A program made the position numbers and the translations under genes. A DNA stretch of 64,000 bases from Nostoc carneum NIES-2107 (GTDB lineage Bacteria; Cyanobacteriota; Cyanobacteriia; Cyanobacteriales; Nostocaceae), in the NCBI GenBank assembly GCA_002368155.1, contig AP018180.1:8061686-8125685 (forward strand), read 5' to 3'. Positions 40,045 through 48,624 of this stretch are shown here, piece after piece. Each line of letters starts with the position of its first letter. Position 1 is the first letter of the stretch. The notes beneath the pieces are model-generated. The model had not been told where the DNA came from. It searched no databases and saw only the letters and a list, made by a program, of their open reading frames with translations.

Positions 40045-41121
40045 TTATTCTTCGTCTGAATCGACTTCTTCCTCTTCCTCGTCGTCGCTGACTTTGGTTA
40101 CAGAGTTAGCAGAAACAACAGCTCCTTTGTCTAGCTTTTCACGTACCAACTGCTTAATTTGTGCAGCAAATTCTGGTTTTTCTTCTAAGTATTTGATGGC
40201 GTTGTCTCTACCTTGGGAAATATTTTCGCCATTGTAGCTATACCAAGCTCCTTTGCGAAGCAAGATGCCTGTTTCTTCAGCAAGGTCAACAAGACAACCT
40301 ATAGTAGAAACTCCCTTACCAAAAATAATGTCAAATTCCGCAATTCTAAAGGGTGGTGCTACTTTATTTTTTGCTACCTTGACTTTAACGCGGTTACCAA
40401 ATTCATCTGTACCTTTTTTCAAGGTTTGAATTCGGCGAATATCTAAGCGTACAGAGGCATAGAATTTTAAGGCGTTACCACCAGTGGTGGTTTCTGGGCT
40501 ACCGTAGGTGACACCGATTTTTTGCCGTAATTGGTTAATAAAAATTACTGTGCAACCTGATTTACCAATATTACCAGTAATTTTACGTAAGGCTTGGCTC
40601 ATGAGTCGAGCTTGCAGACCAACGTGAGCATCGCCCATATCACCTTCTATTTCTGCCCGAGGAACTAATGCGGCGACAGAGTCAATGACTACAATGTCAA
40701 CAGCAGCAGAGCGCACAAGCTGATCGACAATTTCTAATGCTGCTTCCCCAGTGTCGGGTTGGGAAACCAGCAGATTTTCGATATCTACACCTAAAGCTGC
40801 AGCATAGGTGGGATCAAGAGCGTGTTCAGCATCCACAAAGGCAGCAATACCACCTTCTCTTTGCACTTCAGCGATCGCATGTAGCGCTACTGTTGTTTTA
40901 CCGGAACTTTCCGGCCCGTAAATCTCAATCACCCGTCCCTTGGGTAAACCACCACCCAATGCGAGATCTAAGGTGAGTGCACCAGTGGAAATGGTCTCTA
41001 CTCGCATCCGAGTAGCATCCCCGAGGCGCATGATTGCTCCCTTACCAAAGCTGCGCTCAATCTGGTTGAGTACAATATTCAGCGCTTTTTGCTTGCCAGA
41101 AGTATCGGTATTGATAGCCAT
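40045..41121 (-). CDS. recA: Recombinase RecA
   Basis: A 358-aa DNA strand-exchange protein central to homologous recombination and SOS induction. Visible are [15 protein letters not shown], Walker [10 protein letters not shown] (about residues 69-77), [20 protein letters not shown], the DNA-binding loop L2 region [29 protein letters not shown], and an acidic C-terminal tail. The ATG is preceded by AGAGGCAGGA. A LexA-like box lies about 50 nt upstream. Confidence 0.98.
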   Translation of the reverse strand: MAINTDTSGKQKALNIVLNQIERSFGKGAIMRLGDATRMRVETISTGALTLDLALGGGLPKGRVIEIYGPESSGKTTVALHAIAEVQREGGIAAFVDAEHALDPTYAAALGVDIENLLVSQPDTGEAALEIVDQLVRSAAVDIVVIDSVAALVPRAEIEGDMGDAHVGLQARLMSQALRKITGNIGKSGCTVIFINQLRQKIGVTYGSPETTTGGNALKFYASVRLDIRRIQTLKKGTDEFGNRVKVKVAKNKVAPPFRIAEFDIIFGKGVSTIGCLVDLAEETGILLRKGAWYSYNGENISQGRDNAIKYLEEKPEFAAQIKQLVREKLDKGAVVSANSVTKVSDDEEEEEVDSDEE

Positions 41122-41173
41122 TCCTGCCTCTAAAATATATGGATTTCAGGATTGTATAAGATTGGAGTCGAGT

Positions 41174-41187
41174 AGAACAGATATACT
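41174..41187 (-). promoter_or_regulatory. Candidate LexA (SOS) box upstream of recA
   Basis: On the minus strand the site reads AGTATATCTGTTCT. The Anabaena LexA consensus RGTACNNNDGTWCB is matched at all fixed positions but one (T for C). It is 53-66 nt before the recA start, a normal operator distance. The rest of the 41122-41488 gap shows no gene. Confidence 0.45.
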
Positions 41188-41488
41188 ATTTTAGCCAGAA
41201 AATTCTGGATATGACTTTTCAAACAGGGAAGTGTGACAAGATCGTAACCTGATCTGATACATTCGCGGTGAACATTACCTTCATACTTTATTTTGGCTTT
41301 TAGAGGCAAAGTTTGGTGAACTAAGATCATTATCACTTTCAAGCCGCTACAAATATAGCAGTTCTCGGTTGAATGTAATACAGCTTAGAGGTAGGGTATC
41401 GAAAATATTTTGGGTTCAGCAAGCTCTACAATAAAATAATTAACATTGGTTAAATTTTATACGTAAATTTAACCACCTGTTTTTTTAA

Positions 41489-41926
41489 TCAATAGACGCT
41501 GACATGACCATCGTTCAGCAGATAGAGAGAGCGATCGCCTGGGTTACGCTTTCCAGGGCGAAGTTCTAAGCGTAATGTCCCAAAGTTAGGTTTAGAAACT
41601 ACTGCTTGGAGTGGCAATCCCATTTCATGCCAAAAAACGAGAGACATAATTGCTTGTCCATCTTCTTCCTGCATAAATTGCAGTTCTTGTCCTGGTCGTA
41701 GAGGAATCGGCTCGGTTCCTTGAATTCTTTCGAGTTTTACGAAACCTGATGTTCTATTTACAACCTCTAATCGGATACTTTGACCAGGAGTAAATTGAAT
41801 GGGATGGGGGCCACATTTAGAGGCGCAGGTTCCGGCTAGTGTTGTGCCAGGATGATTAGTAGATGTGATGAGAAAGGCAACGGCGGCTAAGGCGCATGGC
41901 AATAGTTTAGACATAAGACCCAGCAT
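41489..41926 (-). CDS. Small exported protein, unknown function
   Basis: 145 aa with a signal-peptide-like N-terminus (LLPCALAAVAFLITS, cleavage likely near TTLAG). The mature part has a Cys pair (CASKCGPHP) followed by beta-rich sequence FTPGQSIRLEVVNRTSGFVKLERIQGTEPIPLRPGQELQF, resembling a small periplasmic beta-domain conserved among filamentous cyanobacteria (recollection). The true start may be MSKLLP four codons in. No catalytic motif is visible. Confidence 0.7.
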   Translation of the reverse strand: MLGLMSKLLPCALAAVAFLITSTNHPGTTLAGTCASKCGPHPIQFTPGQSIRLEVVNRTSGFVKLERIQGTEPIPLRPGQELQFMQEEDGQAIMSLVFWHEMGLPLQAVVSKPNFGTLRLELRPGKRNPGDRSLYLLNDGHVSVY

Positions 41927-42291
41927 GAGTACTTAACTGAAATCCTACTCTAATCAAGTACTAACAAGCCTCAGCAGATTTTCCAGGATTTGTAATTCTC
42001 TTACATTAGCTGCTCATACCAACTCAAAAAACTCTTTGGAACATATCAATCATCTGTAAGCGTGAATATGACTTGACTTTAGGGAAATTTAATCTGGAAC
42101 TTTTTCAAAAAGTCCGGGATCTAGTCAGCAACTTTTGCTTTAGTAAATACTAAAGCCACAACCAGTTAAATTTATACTTGTATAATTTAAACAAGGTTCT
42201 CAGGGGACAGCACTACAGTATTAATACTTTTATAAGCGTGATTCTAGCTCTTCTATCTAGGCTCTCTTGCTGACAAAGTACATCATGAGAA

Positions 42292-42419
42292 TCAATACTG
42301 CTCGGTTAAGGATTTTCAACTCGGAATTTAGTTTGGGGAAAAGGTGAAAGGGTAAGGGTTAAAGATTTTTCTTGCCCCTTTTCCCCTTCCCCTTTTGCCC
42401 TTAACCGACAAGTATGTGT
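42292..42419. repeat. MITE-like element, family II copy 2
   Basis: Ends TCAATACTGCTCGGTTAAGG and CCCTTAACCGACAAGTATGTG are imperfect inverted repeats; the interior has opposing GGGGAAAAGG and CCTTTTCCCC arms as in the 31337-31471 copy. It abuts the next gene and creates a false upstream start for it. Confidence 0.6.
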
Positions 42420-42474
42420 CATGAGAATCTATTTTCTCTCATCTCTAGCCCCTAACCTCAAGTCCCTAGTCCCT

Positions 42475-43173
42475 ATGATCAAAACTCCTTTAGTCGCTAC
42501 TTTAAGTGCTGGTTTTGCTTTGCTGATAGGCGCGAATTCTGCCAGTGCTGCTGTTTTATACAATGGCTTATCCAAGCCTAGCCAAACACCTGCTCAACAA
42601 GGATGGCTATATCTCAACAGTTTTGCCATCCCTGTTCCTTCTGCGATCGCCACTAACCAAGGTACGATTCTCGATAGCCGCGGCACTAACGCCAATTATG
42701 CTGGTTATTTCCGCTCATCACCAATTATTTTGGATCGTAGCAAAGGCTACACTTTGACGTTTAGGGTACAAATTAACTCTGAAAGCCACAGTTCCACGAA
42801 TCGTGCTGGCTTCAGCATCATTGTCATTAGCAACAAGCTAGGTAGTGAATCACAACCCTATGGTTTAGAACTGGGCTTCTGGGAAGATAGTATTTGGGCG
42901 CAAAATGTTGGCTTTACTCGTGGGGAAAATGTGTTGTATGGCACTAAAGATGCAGCGAAAACATATAAGCTATCCGTTAAAGATGCGAGTTATCAACTAT
43001 TTGTTGACGGAAGTACCACACCAATTCTCAAAGGTAATTTACGACAATATACAGGCTTTACACCGCCTCCTGGCTATCCCAATCCTTACACCACACCTAA
43101 TTTAATTTTTATGGGTGACGACACGACATCAGCTAAAGCAAAAGTCACCATAGTTAGTGTTGAGGTTAATTGA
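42475..43173 (+). CDS. Secreted lectin-like protein (concanavalin-like fold), function unknown
   Basis: About 232 aa from MIKTPLVATLSAGFALLIGANSASA, a clear signal peptide with an Ala-Ser-Ala cleavage site. An upstream ATG at 42421 lies at the edge of a repeat element and adds no conserved sequence. The mature domain (AVLYNG...QGWLYLNSF, YFRSSPIILDRSKGYTLTFRVQINSE, RAGFSIIVIS, LELGFWEDSIWAQN, YKLSVKDASYQLFVDG) looks like a LamG/concanavalin-type beta-sandwich, as in the choice-of-anchor exported proteins. There is no PEP-CTERM or other anchor at the C-terminus. Confidence 0.75.
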   Translation: MIKTPLVATLSAGFALLIGANSASAAVLYNGLSKPSQTPAQQGWLYLNSFAIPVPSAIATNQGTILDSRGTNANYAGYFRSSPIILDRSKGYTLTFRVQINSESHSSTNRAGFSIIVISNKLGSESQPYGLELGFWEDSIWAQNVGFTRGENVLYGTKDAAKTYKLSVKDASYQLFVDGSTTPILKGNLRQYTGFTPPPGYPNPYTTPNLIFMGDDTTSAKAKVTIVSVEVN

Positions 43174-43810
43174 GGTGAGTAGCTTAATTTAGATGAAGTA
43201 CTTGCAATGTTTATTAAAAATCACTTTTACGAGTGATTAACTAGAATTACAAAATTTTGCGAAATTGCGTAATTTCTCGGAAGATAGTTAGTACCCTAAG
43301 CTATTTGAATTACAGCCAATTTAGCCGAAAACCTTTGTATAAGAAGATTTTTTGGCTAAAAGGCAAAGTTTTTATATATTTCATTTTAATTCCTAAACTA
43401 GATGATTTTACTGAATAAGCGTGTAAAATGATGACAATATGAGGTTGAGGAATTGAGAGACGTATGATGTTCTAATTAGAACCTTGGAACAAATGTACTT
43501 TTATGGAGGTCAAATCCTTAGCCAAAAATCAGTCAAATTAGCTTAAAAACACATCTACCCAACTTATCAGCAGCATCAGACATCATTTCTACCTAGTATT
43601 CAGGGTTTAAGCTATGTCCGTTAAGATATTACGAGTTCCATTTCATGCCCCAACAAACTCGCCTCACAACGCAATGCATAGGTATTGCCAACAGGTAAAG
43701 ATTGTACTGTTATCTTAGAAACCACGCTTCATCTAGATTTTGGTCAATTGATAGCTAACAGTACTCCTCACTTTAAAAGTTGTTCCCTACTTCAAAGTGA
43801 TATAAGAGTA

Positions 43811-43841
43811 ACCCAGTACTGATTCACGGTCAGTACTGGGT
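43811..43841. promoter_or_regulatory. 12-bp-stem hairpin, copy 1 of 2
   Basis: ACCCAGTACTGA, loop TTCACGG, then TCAGTACTGGGT. The inner 21 bp (GTACTGA-TTCACGG-TCAGTAC) recur exactly 53 bp downstream. It could be an operator dyad or RNA hairpin ahead of the 2-TM gene at 43932. The rest of the 43174-43931 interval shows no intact gene. Confidence 0.5.
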
Positions 43842-43868
43842 AACACTTGGACTCACTCATATCAGCTT

Positions 43869-43889
43869 GTACTGATTCACGGTCAGTAC
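43869..43889. promoter_or_regulatory. Hairpin copy 2 of 2, upstream of the 2-TM gene
   Basis: GTACTGATTCACGGTCAGTAC is an exact repeat of the core of copy 1 with the same 7-nt loop, 42 nt before the start codon of the TRADD-N-associated membrane protein gene. Confidence 0.5.
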
Positions 43890-43931
43890 CAGCAAATTTT
43901 GTCATGAATCTCATTTCAAGGAATTAACACC

Positions 43932-44267
43932 ATGATATCGAACAACAACCCAAAACAATTGTCAAGCAGTACTCAAATTCAAGTTTCTTTGACTGATTCC
44001 AACTCCAGGCAGCAAATCAAAACTAAAATGAATGTGACTCAAGAGCGTTTGCGCCAAGCTAGGTGGAGTTTTAACTTAGCCTGGGTGATGAGTGCAATGT
44101 GCGGTATTGTGAGCTTAGTTGGTGTGGGATTGTCACTTTCAGGAAATTTGCCAGAGGGATTAATCACAATCGTGGAAGGGATTGTCTCTAGTGTGCCTTG
44201 GTTACGATTAGCAAAAGATGCTAACGATCGCTTGGATCGGCTGATCAGCGAGGAAGAACAAATTTAA
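43932..44267 (+). CDS. Small two-TM protein, TRADD-N-associated membrane domain type
   Basis: 111 aa. After a polar N-terminus the sequence QERLRQARWSFNLAWVMSAMCGIVSLVGVGLSLSGNLPEGLITIVEGIVSSVPWLRLAKDANDRLDRLI shows two membrane helices with a short glycine/proline turn and a conserved KDANDRLD end. This matches, from memory, the cyanobacterial TRADD-N-associated two-TM domain (CyanoTRADDas_TM) proposed to belong to predicted cell-death/immunity systems. Here it is a stand-alone protein with no TRADD-N or death domain partner recognisable nearby. AAGGA lies upstream of the ATG. Confidence 0.7.
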   Translation: MISNNNPKQLSSSTQIQVSLTDSNSRQQIKTKMNVTQERLRQARWSFNLAWVMSAMCGIVSLVGVGLSLSGNLPEGLITIVEGIVSSVPWLRLAKDANDRLDRLISEEEQI

Positions 44268-44412
44268 GAGATATCTGCACTAAACAGATTTTCGCCCCCC
44301 CTGTCTTAGTAAAAACTCAAAAATGGGTTCATTGTGGGTTCAACTAATGGCTATCAAAGCACACATCGGTGTCTATTGGCGATTTCGGGGGTGGCAATTT
44401 TTATCCTCATTC

Positions 44413-44504
44413 TAAATAATGTTTGCGACACATCAATAGATTATAGAGGGCAAGGCAATGCCTTGCCCCTACAATTTGTCACATTCTTTTTCCAAATTGG
44501 TATT
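44413..44504. repeat. MITE-like element, family I copy B
   Basis: It contains TAAATAATGTTTGCGACACATC, the core GGCAAGGCAATGCCTTGCCCC and the right end AAATTGGTATTA. The left-most 8-10 bases of the family are missing or altered. The remainder of the 44268-44742 gap is AT-rich without a gene. Confidence 0.7.
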
Positions 44505-44742
44505 ACTTAGTCGGTTAGTTGAAACTCCAAAATATGCAGACTTATCGCTTAGCGATCGCATAATTAATTAAATTCAGGGTGATCAAAATACTGCTAAACT
44601 CTAGCCTAGGAATTGAGCGCTGTTAAATCAAGCTCAAGATGAATCTATTAATGGATTGTTAAATGTAAAAATTTGAGGTTAGCGTTAGTAGTAAACCGCA
44701 TTAGATTAATTTATCAAAGCGTGTTTTTTACAGCGCCAATTC

Positions 44743-45042
44743 TTAATTACATTCTGCTAGCTGTTTCTTAGCATAAGTGCAATCAAAATAAATTAGAGCT
44801 TCTCTACTTGATGTGAAATCTTTAGTTGTGGCGTATGGAGAGCTTTCTGAGCTTGCATCTCTTAACCAAATTTTTAAGTAGTAAACACTATTATCATCAC
44901 TAGACCATAATTCATAGCGATAATTACCTCCGTTTCCTTCACTATTTAAATAATCAGCGAGTACTCTACTAGATGTTGAGAGAAAGCTAGATATAACTAA
45001 CAGTGGGATGATAATTAATTTGACGATTATAGTGAATCTCAT
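44743..45042 (-). CDS. Small exported protein, unknown function
   Basis: 99 aa with an N-terminal signal peptide (IVKLIIIPLLVISSFLSTSSRVLA). The mature 70 residues (NYRYELWSSDDNSVYYLKIWLRD...DFTSSREALIYFDCTYAKKQLAEC) have two cysteines near the C-terminus and a beta-strand-like pattern. I do not recognise the family; the signal peptide and composition support a real gene. Confidence 0.6.
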   Translation of the reverse strand: MRFTIIVKLIIIPLLVISSFLSTSSRVLADYLNSEGNGGNYRYELWSSDDNSVYYLKIWLRDASSESSPYATTKDFTSSREALIYFDCTYAKKQLAECN

Positions 45043-45178
45043 AAGTGTTGTTCAAGTTAACTTTCTCAACCTTCGTCTACACAGGTATCTGTTGAAAATA
45101 GTAATAATCCTGAATATTATGTGAGGATATCATTATCTTTAGAGCCATTTAGCTTACGAACTGTGCGATAATATACAA

Positions 45179-45213
45179 AGCTACCGCTGGGGTTGAAACG
45201 AGCAGCGGTAGCT
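45179..45213 (-). terminator. Hairpin terminator of the uracil-DNA glycosylase gene
   Basis: A perfect 11-bp stem (AGCTACCGCTG and CAGCGGTAGCT) lies 56 nt past the stop codon of the minus-strand gene at 45269. On the minus strand it is followed by TTTGTATATT. Confidence 0.6.
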
Positions 45214-45268
45214 GACGATGATCTGGAATAAGAGGCTTTTCTGTTATCCAATGAGCATTTCAGCAGGT

Positions 45269-45949
45269 TTAATGAGTTAGCCTAATTTCATCGTATTTAG
45301 CACGCACTGCTTGTATATCTTGCCACATCAACCATTTTGGGCCGCCTACTTCTCTAGAAGGGTTCCGCAGTAGATAGGAAGGGTGAAAAATCGGCATACA
45401 CAAACGTCCCTGCCATTCCATCCACTGTCCGCGAATTTTAGTAATGCCTCGCTTATCGTTAGTTAAACCTTTAACCGCAGTTGCACCAGTTAATAAAATG
45501 ATTTTTGGGTCAACTAAACGAATTTGTTCCAATAAGTAAGGTAAGCAAGCTGCCATTTCTTCTGTCGTTGGCACTCGATTTTCCGGCGGGCGACATTTGT
45601 TGATATTACAAATGTAGACATCAGTCTCAGTACTCAGATTTACAGATGCCAATATTTTCTCTAACAACTGCCCTGATTTACCTACAAATGGTAAACCTGT
45701 TTCGTCTTCGTTTTGACCTGGTGCTTCCCCCACAACCATAATTGGCGCTTTGAGGTTCCCTCGTCCTACCACAGCATGAGTGCGGTTATTTCCTAACCCA
45801 CAACGATGGCACTGATTACAGTGTTGTGCCAACTCTGGCATATCAGAATAGGTATTGGCAGGTATAGGAATTTTAGCGTCTGTGGGAATCAGATCTCGCT
45901 GATTAAAAGTTGAATCGTCGAATAGGCTCAGTTGGGTTTCGCTGCTCAT
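45269..45949 (-). CDS. Uracil-DNA glycosylase, family 4 (Fe-S type)
   Basis: 226 aa. It removes uracil from DNA in base-excision repair. The first iron-sulfur cysteines are in HCNQCHRCGLGNNRTHAVVG; the catalytic region is MVVGEAPGQNEDETGLPFVGKSGQLLEKIL; further cysteines lie in YICNINKCRPPENR; the C-terminal HPSYLLRNP completes the active site. The N-terminal 30 residues are family-variable. Confidence 0.94.
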   Translation of the reverse strand: MSSETQLSLFDDSTFNQRDLIPTDAKIPIPANTYSDMPELAQHCNQCHRCGLGNNRTHAVVGRGNLKAPIMVVGEAPGQNEDETGLPFVGKSGQLLEKILASVNLSTETDVYICNINKCRPPENRVPTTEEMAACLPYLLEQIRLVDPKIILLTGATAVKGLTNDKRGITKIRGQWMEWQGRLCMPIFHPSYLLRNPSREVGGPKWLMWQDIQAVRAKYDEIRLTH

Positions 45950-46167
45950 GACAATCTAGATTTTGGTGAAAATACCACCTGTCTCATCTGAGTGCAACAC
46001 TAGTGGAATACTTGTGATGTCGAAGATTTTTAGTAAATCAGCTATTGCTGAAATTTTTTATTTACAGAATCTTTATTGTATCAGTTGTATTGGTATCATG
46101 AGCAACCCAAAACCATCGTCAGGTAAAGAGGATTGAGAGATGAGGGGGATAAGGGGAAATAACAAAC

Positions 46168-46213
46168 ACCAATTACCCATTACCAATTACCCAATCCCCA
46201 GTCCCCAATCCCC
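46168..46213. repeat. Heptanucleotide short tandem repeat
   Basis: AATTACC heptamers followed by CCCCAGT/CCCCAAT heptamers end at the stop codon of the TPR gene. Confidence 0.75.
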
Positions 46214-46214
46214 T

Positions 46215-47303
46215 TCACCCCATTGTTTCGTATTGCATGACTTTGGCATAATCGCCTAAAGCATAGCAGGCAACTTTCAGGCTGGCAAAAGCTTGTTCTT
46301 GACTGCGAATGTCGTTGAGACTAATGGCTAAGAGTAAACGCTGTTCGTGGTATTCAACGGCTTTGGTGTAATCACCTAAGGCTTCACAAGCAACGCCTAA
46401 ACTCCCTAAAGACTGTTCTTCAGTTCGCTTGTCTTGGAGTTCTCTGGCTAATTGCAAACGCTCTTGATAGTAAATAATAGCTTGATTATAGTTACCTAAG
46501 GCATAGCAGGCGTTAGCGAGATTCTTCAGCACATGGATGGCGCTACGAAAGTTTTTCAGCCTGCGTGATATGAGTACGCACTTTTCATAATATGCGATCG
46601 CTTTTGGGTAATCATCCAATGCATACCAAGCATTACCCAAGTTCTTCAGTACTTGTTCTTCTCCCCAATGGTCTTTAAGTTCTTGTAAAATTGCTAAACT
46701 TTGTTCTTGATAATTAATTGCCTGTGTAAATTTACCCACAGCTTTATACACTAATCCCAAATTATTCAAAGCTGCTACTTCACTTCGCCTGTCTTGTTTG
46801 TGCTGGGTAATTTTTAAGGATTGCTCTAAAAACTCGATAGCTTTGTCATATTCGTTGAGATGTCGGTAAGCATTACCCAAATGAGACAGTACTTGCATTC
46901 TCACTGACAAATCTGAAATATCCTCCATCAAGGAGAGACACTGTTGGCAGTAGGAGATAGTTTTTTGGTAATTACCGAGTGTATAAGCTATTAATGCTAG
47001 CAAAGAAAGTACTTTTTCTTGCTTAAGCCTATCTCCAATCGCTTGAAACAGTAACAGCGATTGCTCTAAAGAGTTGATTGCATTCGTTAAATCACCAGCT
47101 TGCTGCTGCTGTACTCCTTGACGCAATAGCTTGGATGCTTCTAATAGTTGGGCGTTAGTTTCTGGTGCAACAGAAATTTCTTCTAGGGTAGCTTGGTCAA
47201 ATTTATGGACAATGGTTTTTTGCTTCCCTAATTTCCGATATGGTGTTGGAAGTTTTGCGGAATCTGCATTTGTGAAATCATTATTCCATCCGCCTGTAGA
47301 CAT
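46215..47303 (-). CDS. Tetratricopeptide-repeat protein
   Basis: 362 aa. After a 45-residue unstructured N-terminus there are about seven 40-residue TPR units of the LGN/Rapsyn type (for example QVLSHLGNAYRHLNEYDKAIEFLEQSLKI and EEQVLKNLGNAWYALDDYPKAIAYYEKCVLI). It is soluble, with no effector domain, so it is probably a protein-protein adaptor. Partners are not apparent from its neighbours. Confidence 0.9.
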   Translation of the reverse strand: MSTGGWNNDFTNADSAKLPTPYRKLGKQKTIVHKFDQATLEEISVAPETNAQLLEASKLLRQGVQQQQAGDLTNAINSLEQSLLLFQAIGDRLKQEKVLSLLALIAYTLGNYQKTISYCQQCLSLMEDISDLSVRMQVLSHLGNAYRHLNEYDKAIEFLEQSLKITQHKQDRRSEVAALNNLGLVYKAVGKFTQAINYQEQSLAILQELKDHWGEEQVLKNLGNAWYALDDYPKAIAYYEKCVLISRRLKNFRSAIHVLKNLANACYALGNYNQAIIYYQERLQLARELQDKRTEEQSLGSLGVACEALGDYTKAVEYHEQRLLLAISLNDIRSQEQAFASLKVACYALGDYAKVMQYETMG

Positions 47304-47404
47304 CGACCAAGTCCTGGTAAGTTTGCTGATAGTCTTTAGTATTCCCAGAATATTGAAGATATATTCACATCAGCCAGTCATTGATAAAAATTACATAACT
47401 TCAG

Positions 47405-47707
47405 TCAACGATTCATAGGAATTTTTGTCTGCCATATTTGTTCAAATTCTGCTTTATTAATAGCAAAATCTTTGACATCCTCTTCATTAAGTTGTTTGTC
47501 GCACAATCTGCCATAATCATCTGCAATGTGGCTGGGATCGTAAAACAAGACATTGCCATTTTCGTAAATTTCTATTTGTCTAATTGCATACAAATCATGA
47601 CCAAGTTCCAATAAGTAAGTGCTAGTACCCCAATTATCATAGTCTCCTCCCAGAGATTCATCCCAAAACCATTTGCAATAGCTTTTGTTGGTTAGTGATA
47701 GAGACAT
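47405..47707 (-). CDS. Small conserved protein, possibly DUF6881-like
   Basis: 100 aa, soluble and acidic, with YCKWFWDESLGGDYDNWGTSTYLLELGHDLYAIRQIEIYENGNVLFYD. The segment pairing a receptor-like beta pattern with IRQIEIYENG is reminiscent of DUF6881 proteins, some of which act as immunity proteins; that link is tentative. A separate gene follows upstream (NADAR). Confidence 0.6.
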   Translation of the reverse strand: MSLSLTNKSYCKWFWDESLGGDYDNWGTSTYLLELGHDLYAIRQIEIYENGNVLFYDPSHIADDYGRLCDKQLNEEDVKDFAINKAEFEQIWQTKIPMNR

Positions 47708-47826
47708 AATTGGTTAACTCCTATACAGAGATTGTTCACTTGCTGCTTTTAGATAACATATAGCAATCCAATTTAATTTGCATCAGTTATTTGCGTAGCT
47801 AGGTAAAAGTTAAGAAGAAATTAAAG

Positions 47827-47865
47827 TATACCTAGCTTCGCAAAAATCAAATATGAGTCCTATAT
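47827..47865. repeat. Short dispersed repeat (copy 1, TATACCTAGCTTCGCAA type)
   Basis: About 39 bp starting TATACCTAGCTTCGCAA and continuing ATCAAATATGAGTCCTATAT recurs with few changes at 50148-50186. It lies directly before the end of the NADAR gene. Confidence 0.5.
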
Positions 47866-47867
47866 AT

Positions 47868-48314
47868 TTAGCCGTTATGCTGAGAACGAAGTATTTCTCG
47901 CACTTCCATTAAAATTAATCCCAACATATTTTTACCACTACCATCAGATCCGCAACCCCAATAGAAATCAATAGGAGAGTTTTCTACTAGTTGTTCATCA
48001 CCAGTAGCAAGGAGAATTTCTTTGATATCTGCATGGGTTTGAAATTTACGTAATACTGCTTTTCGCATAATATCGTCTTTAACTTGTTCCCAATCTTGGC
48101 GCAGTGGACGACTTCTTTCACGTCCCATTCTGGCAGCATCTTTAGGATTTTTGACTAACCGAATTTGTTCTAAATGTGAAGTACCAACAAATTTTTGGGC
48201 TTGAAAATAATGTTCGCTAGTAGACCAATACAAACCATCTAACTCAAAACCATGAGGTGAAAAGTTAGAAAAACAACCATATTGTTCGCGAACTGCATAA
48301 AAATAAATTGTCAT
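47868..48314 (-). CDS. NADAR-family protein (YbiA-like N-glycosidase)
   Basis: 148 aa. Features are FYAVREQYGCFSNFSPHGFELDGLYWSTSEHYFQAQKF, AARMGRERSRPLRQDW, MRKAVLRKFQTH, and DFYWGCGSDGSGKNMLGLILMEVRE, the hallmark NADAR/YbiA pattern. YbiA cleaves N-glycosidic bonds of riboflavin intermediates; other NADAR enzymes reverse guanine ADP-ribosylation. The local setting does not include riboflavin genes, so either role is possible. Confidence 0.9.
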   Translation of the reverse strand: MTIYFYAVREQYGCFSNFSPHGFELDGLYWSTSEHYFQAQKFVGTSHLEQIRLVKNPKDAARMGRERSRPLRQDWEQVKDDIMRKAVLRKFQTHADIKEILLATGDEQLVENSPIDFYWGCGSDGSGKNMLGLILMEVREILRSQHNG

Positions 48315-48624
48315 ATGTGTAGTTACTAAAATGAATATAAATATTTATAGCTATCCGTGCAGGAGTTGTGAAATTACTCGTTCAGGTAGGGACAGTAAAG
48401 CAGAACTTACAAATCACAAATTAAATAGGAATGCTATTTAAATGTAAGATTAACTATCTGAGATGCAATTTTTATTGTAGCAGCCTGAAGAGAGAGCAAT
48501 TATCAATACTAGTGATAGTTTTTAGCACTGTCTACTGTAAAAATACGGTTATTTAAGATTATTTAACAGCAGATGGCGAGCAAGAGCGATCGCATTCTCT
48601 TGACAAATTGACTTATTTTTTGAC
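48315..48624. other. Intergenic region, no gene seen
   Basis: AT-rich sequence between the NADAR gene and cheB-like gene, both on the minus strand, with one HIP1-type site. Nothing else was recognised. Confidence 0.4.

Noticed and set aside
40213-41194. Plus-strand frames opposite recA
   Set aside because: Shadows of recA codon pattern with no independent evidence.
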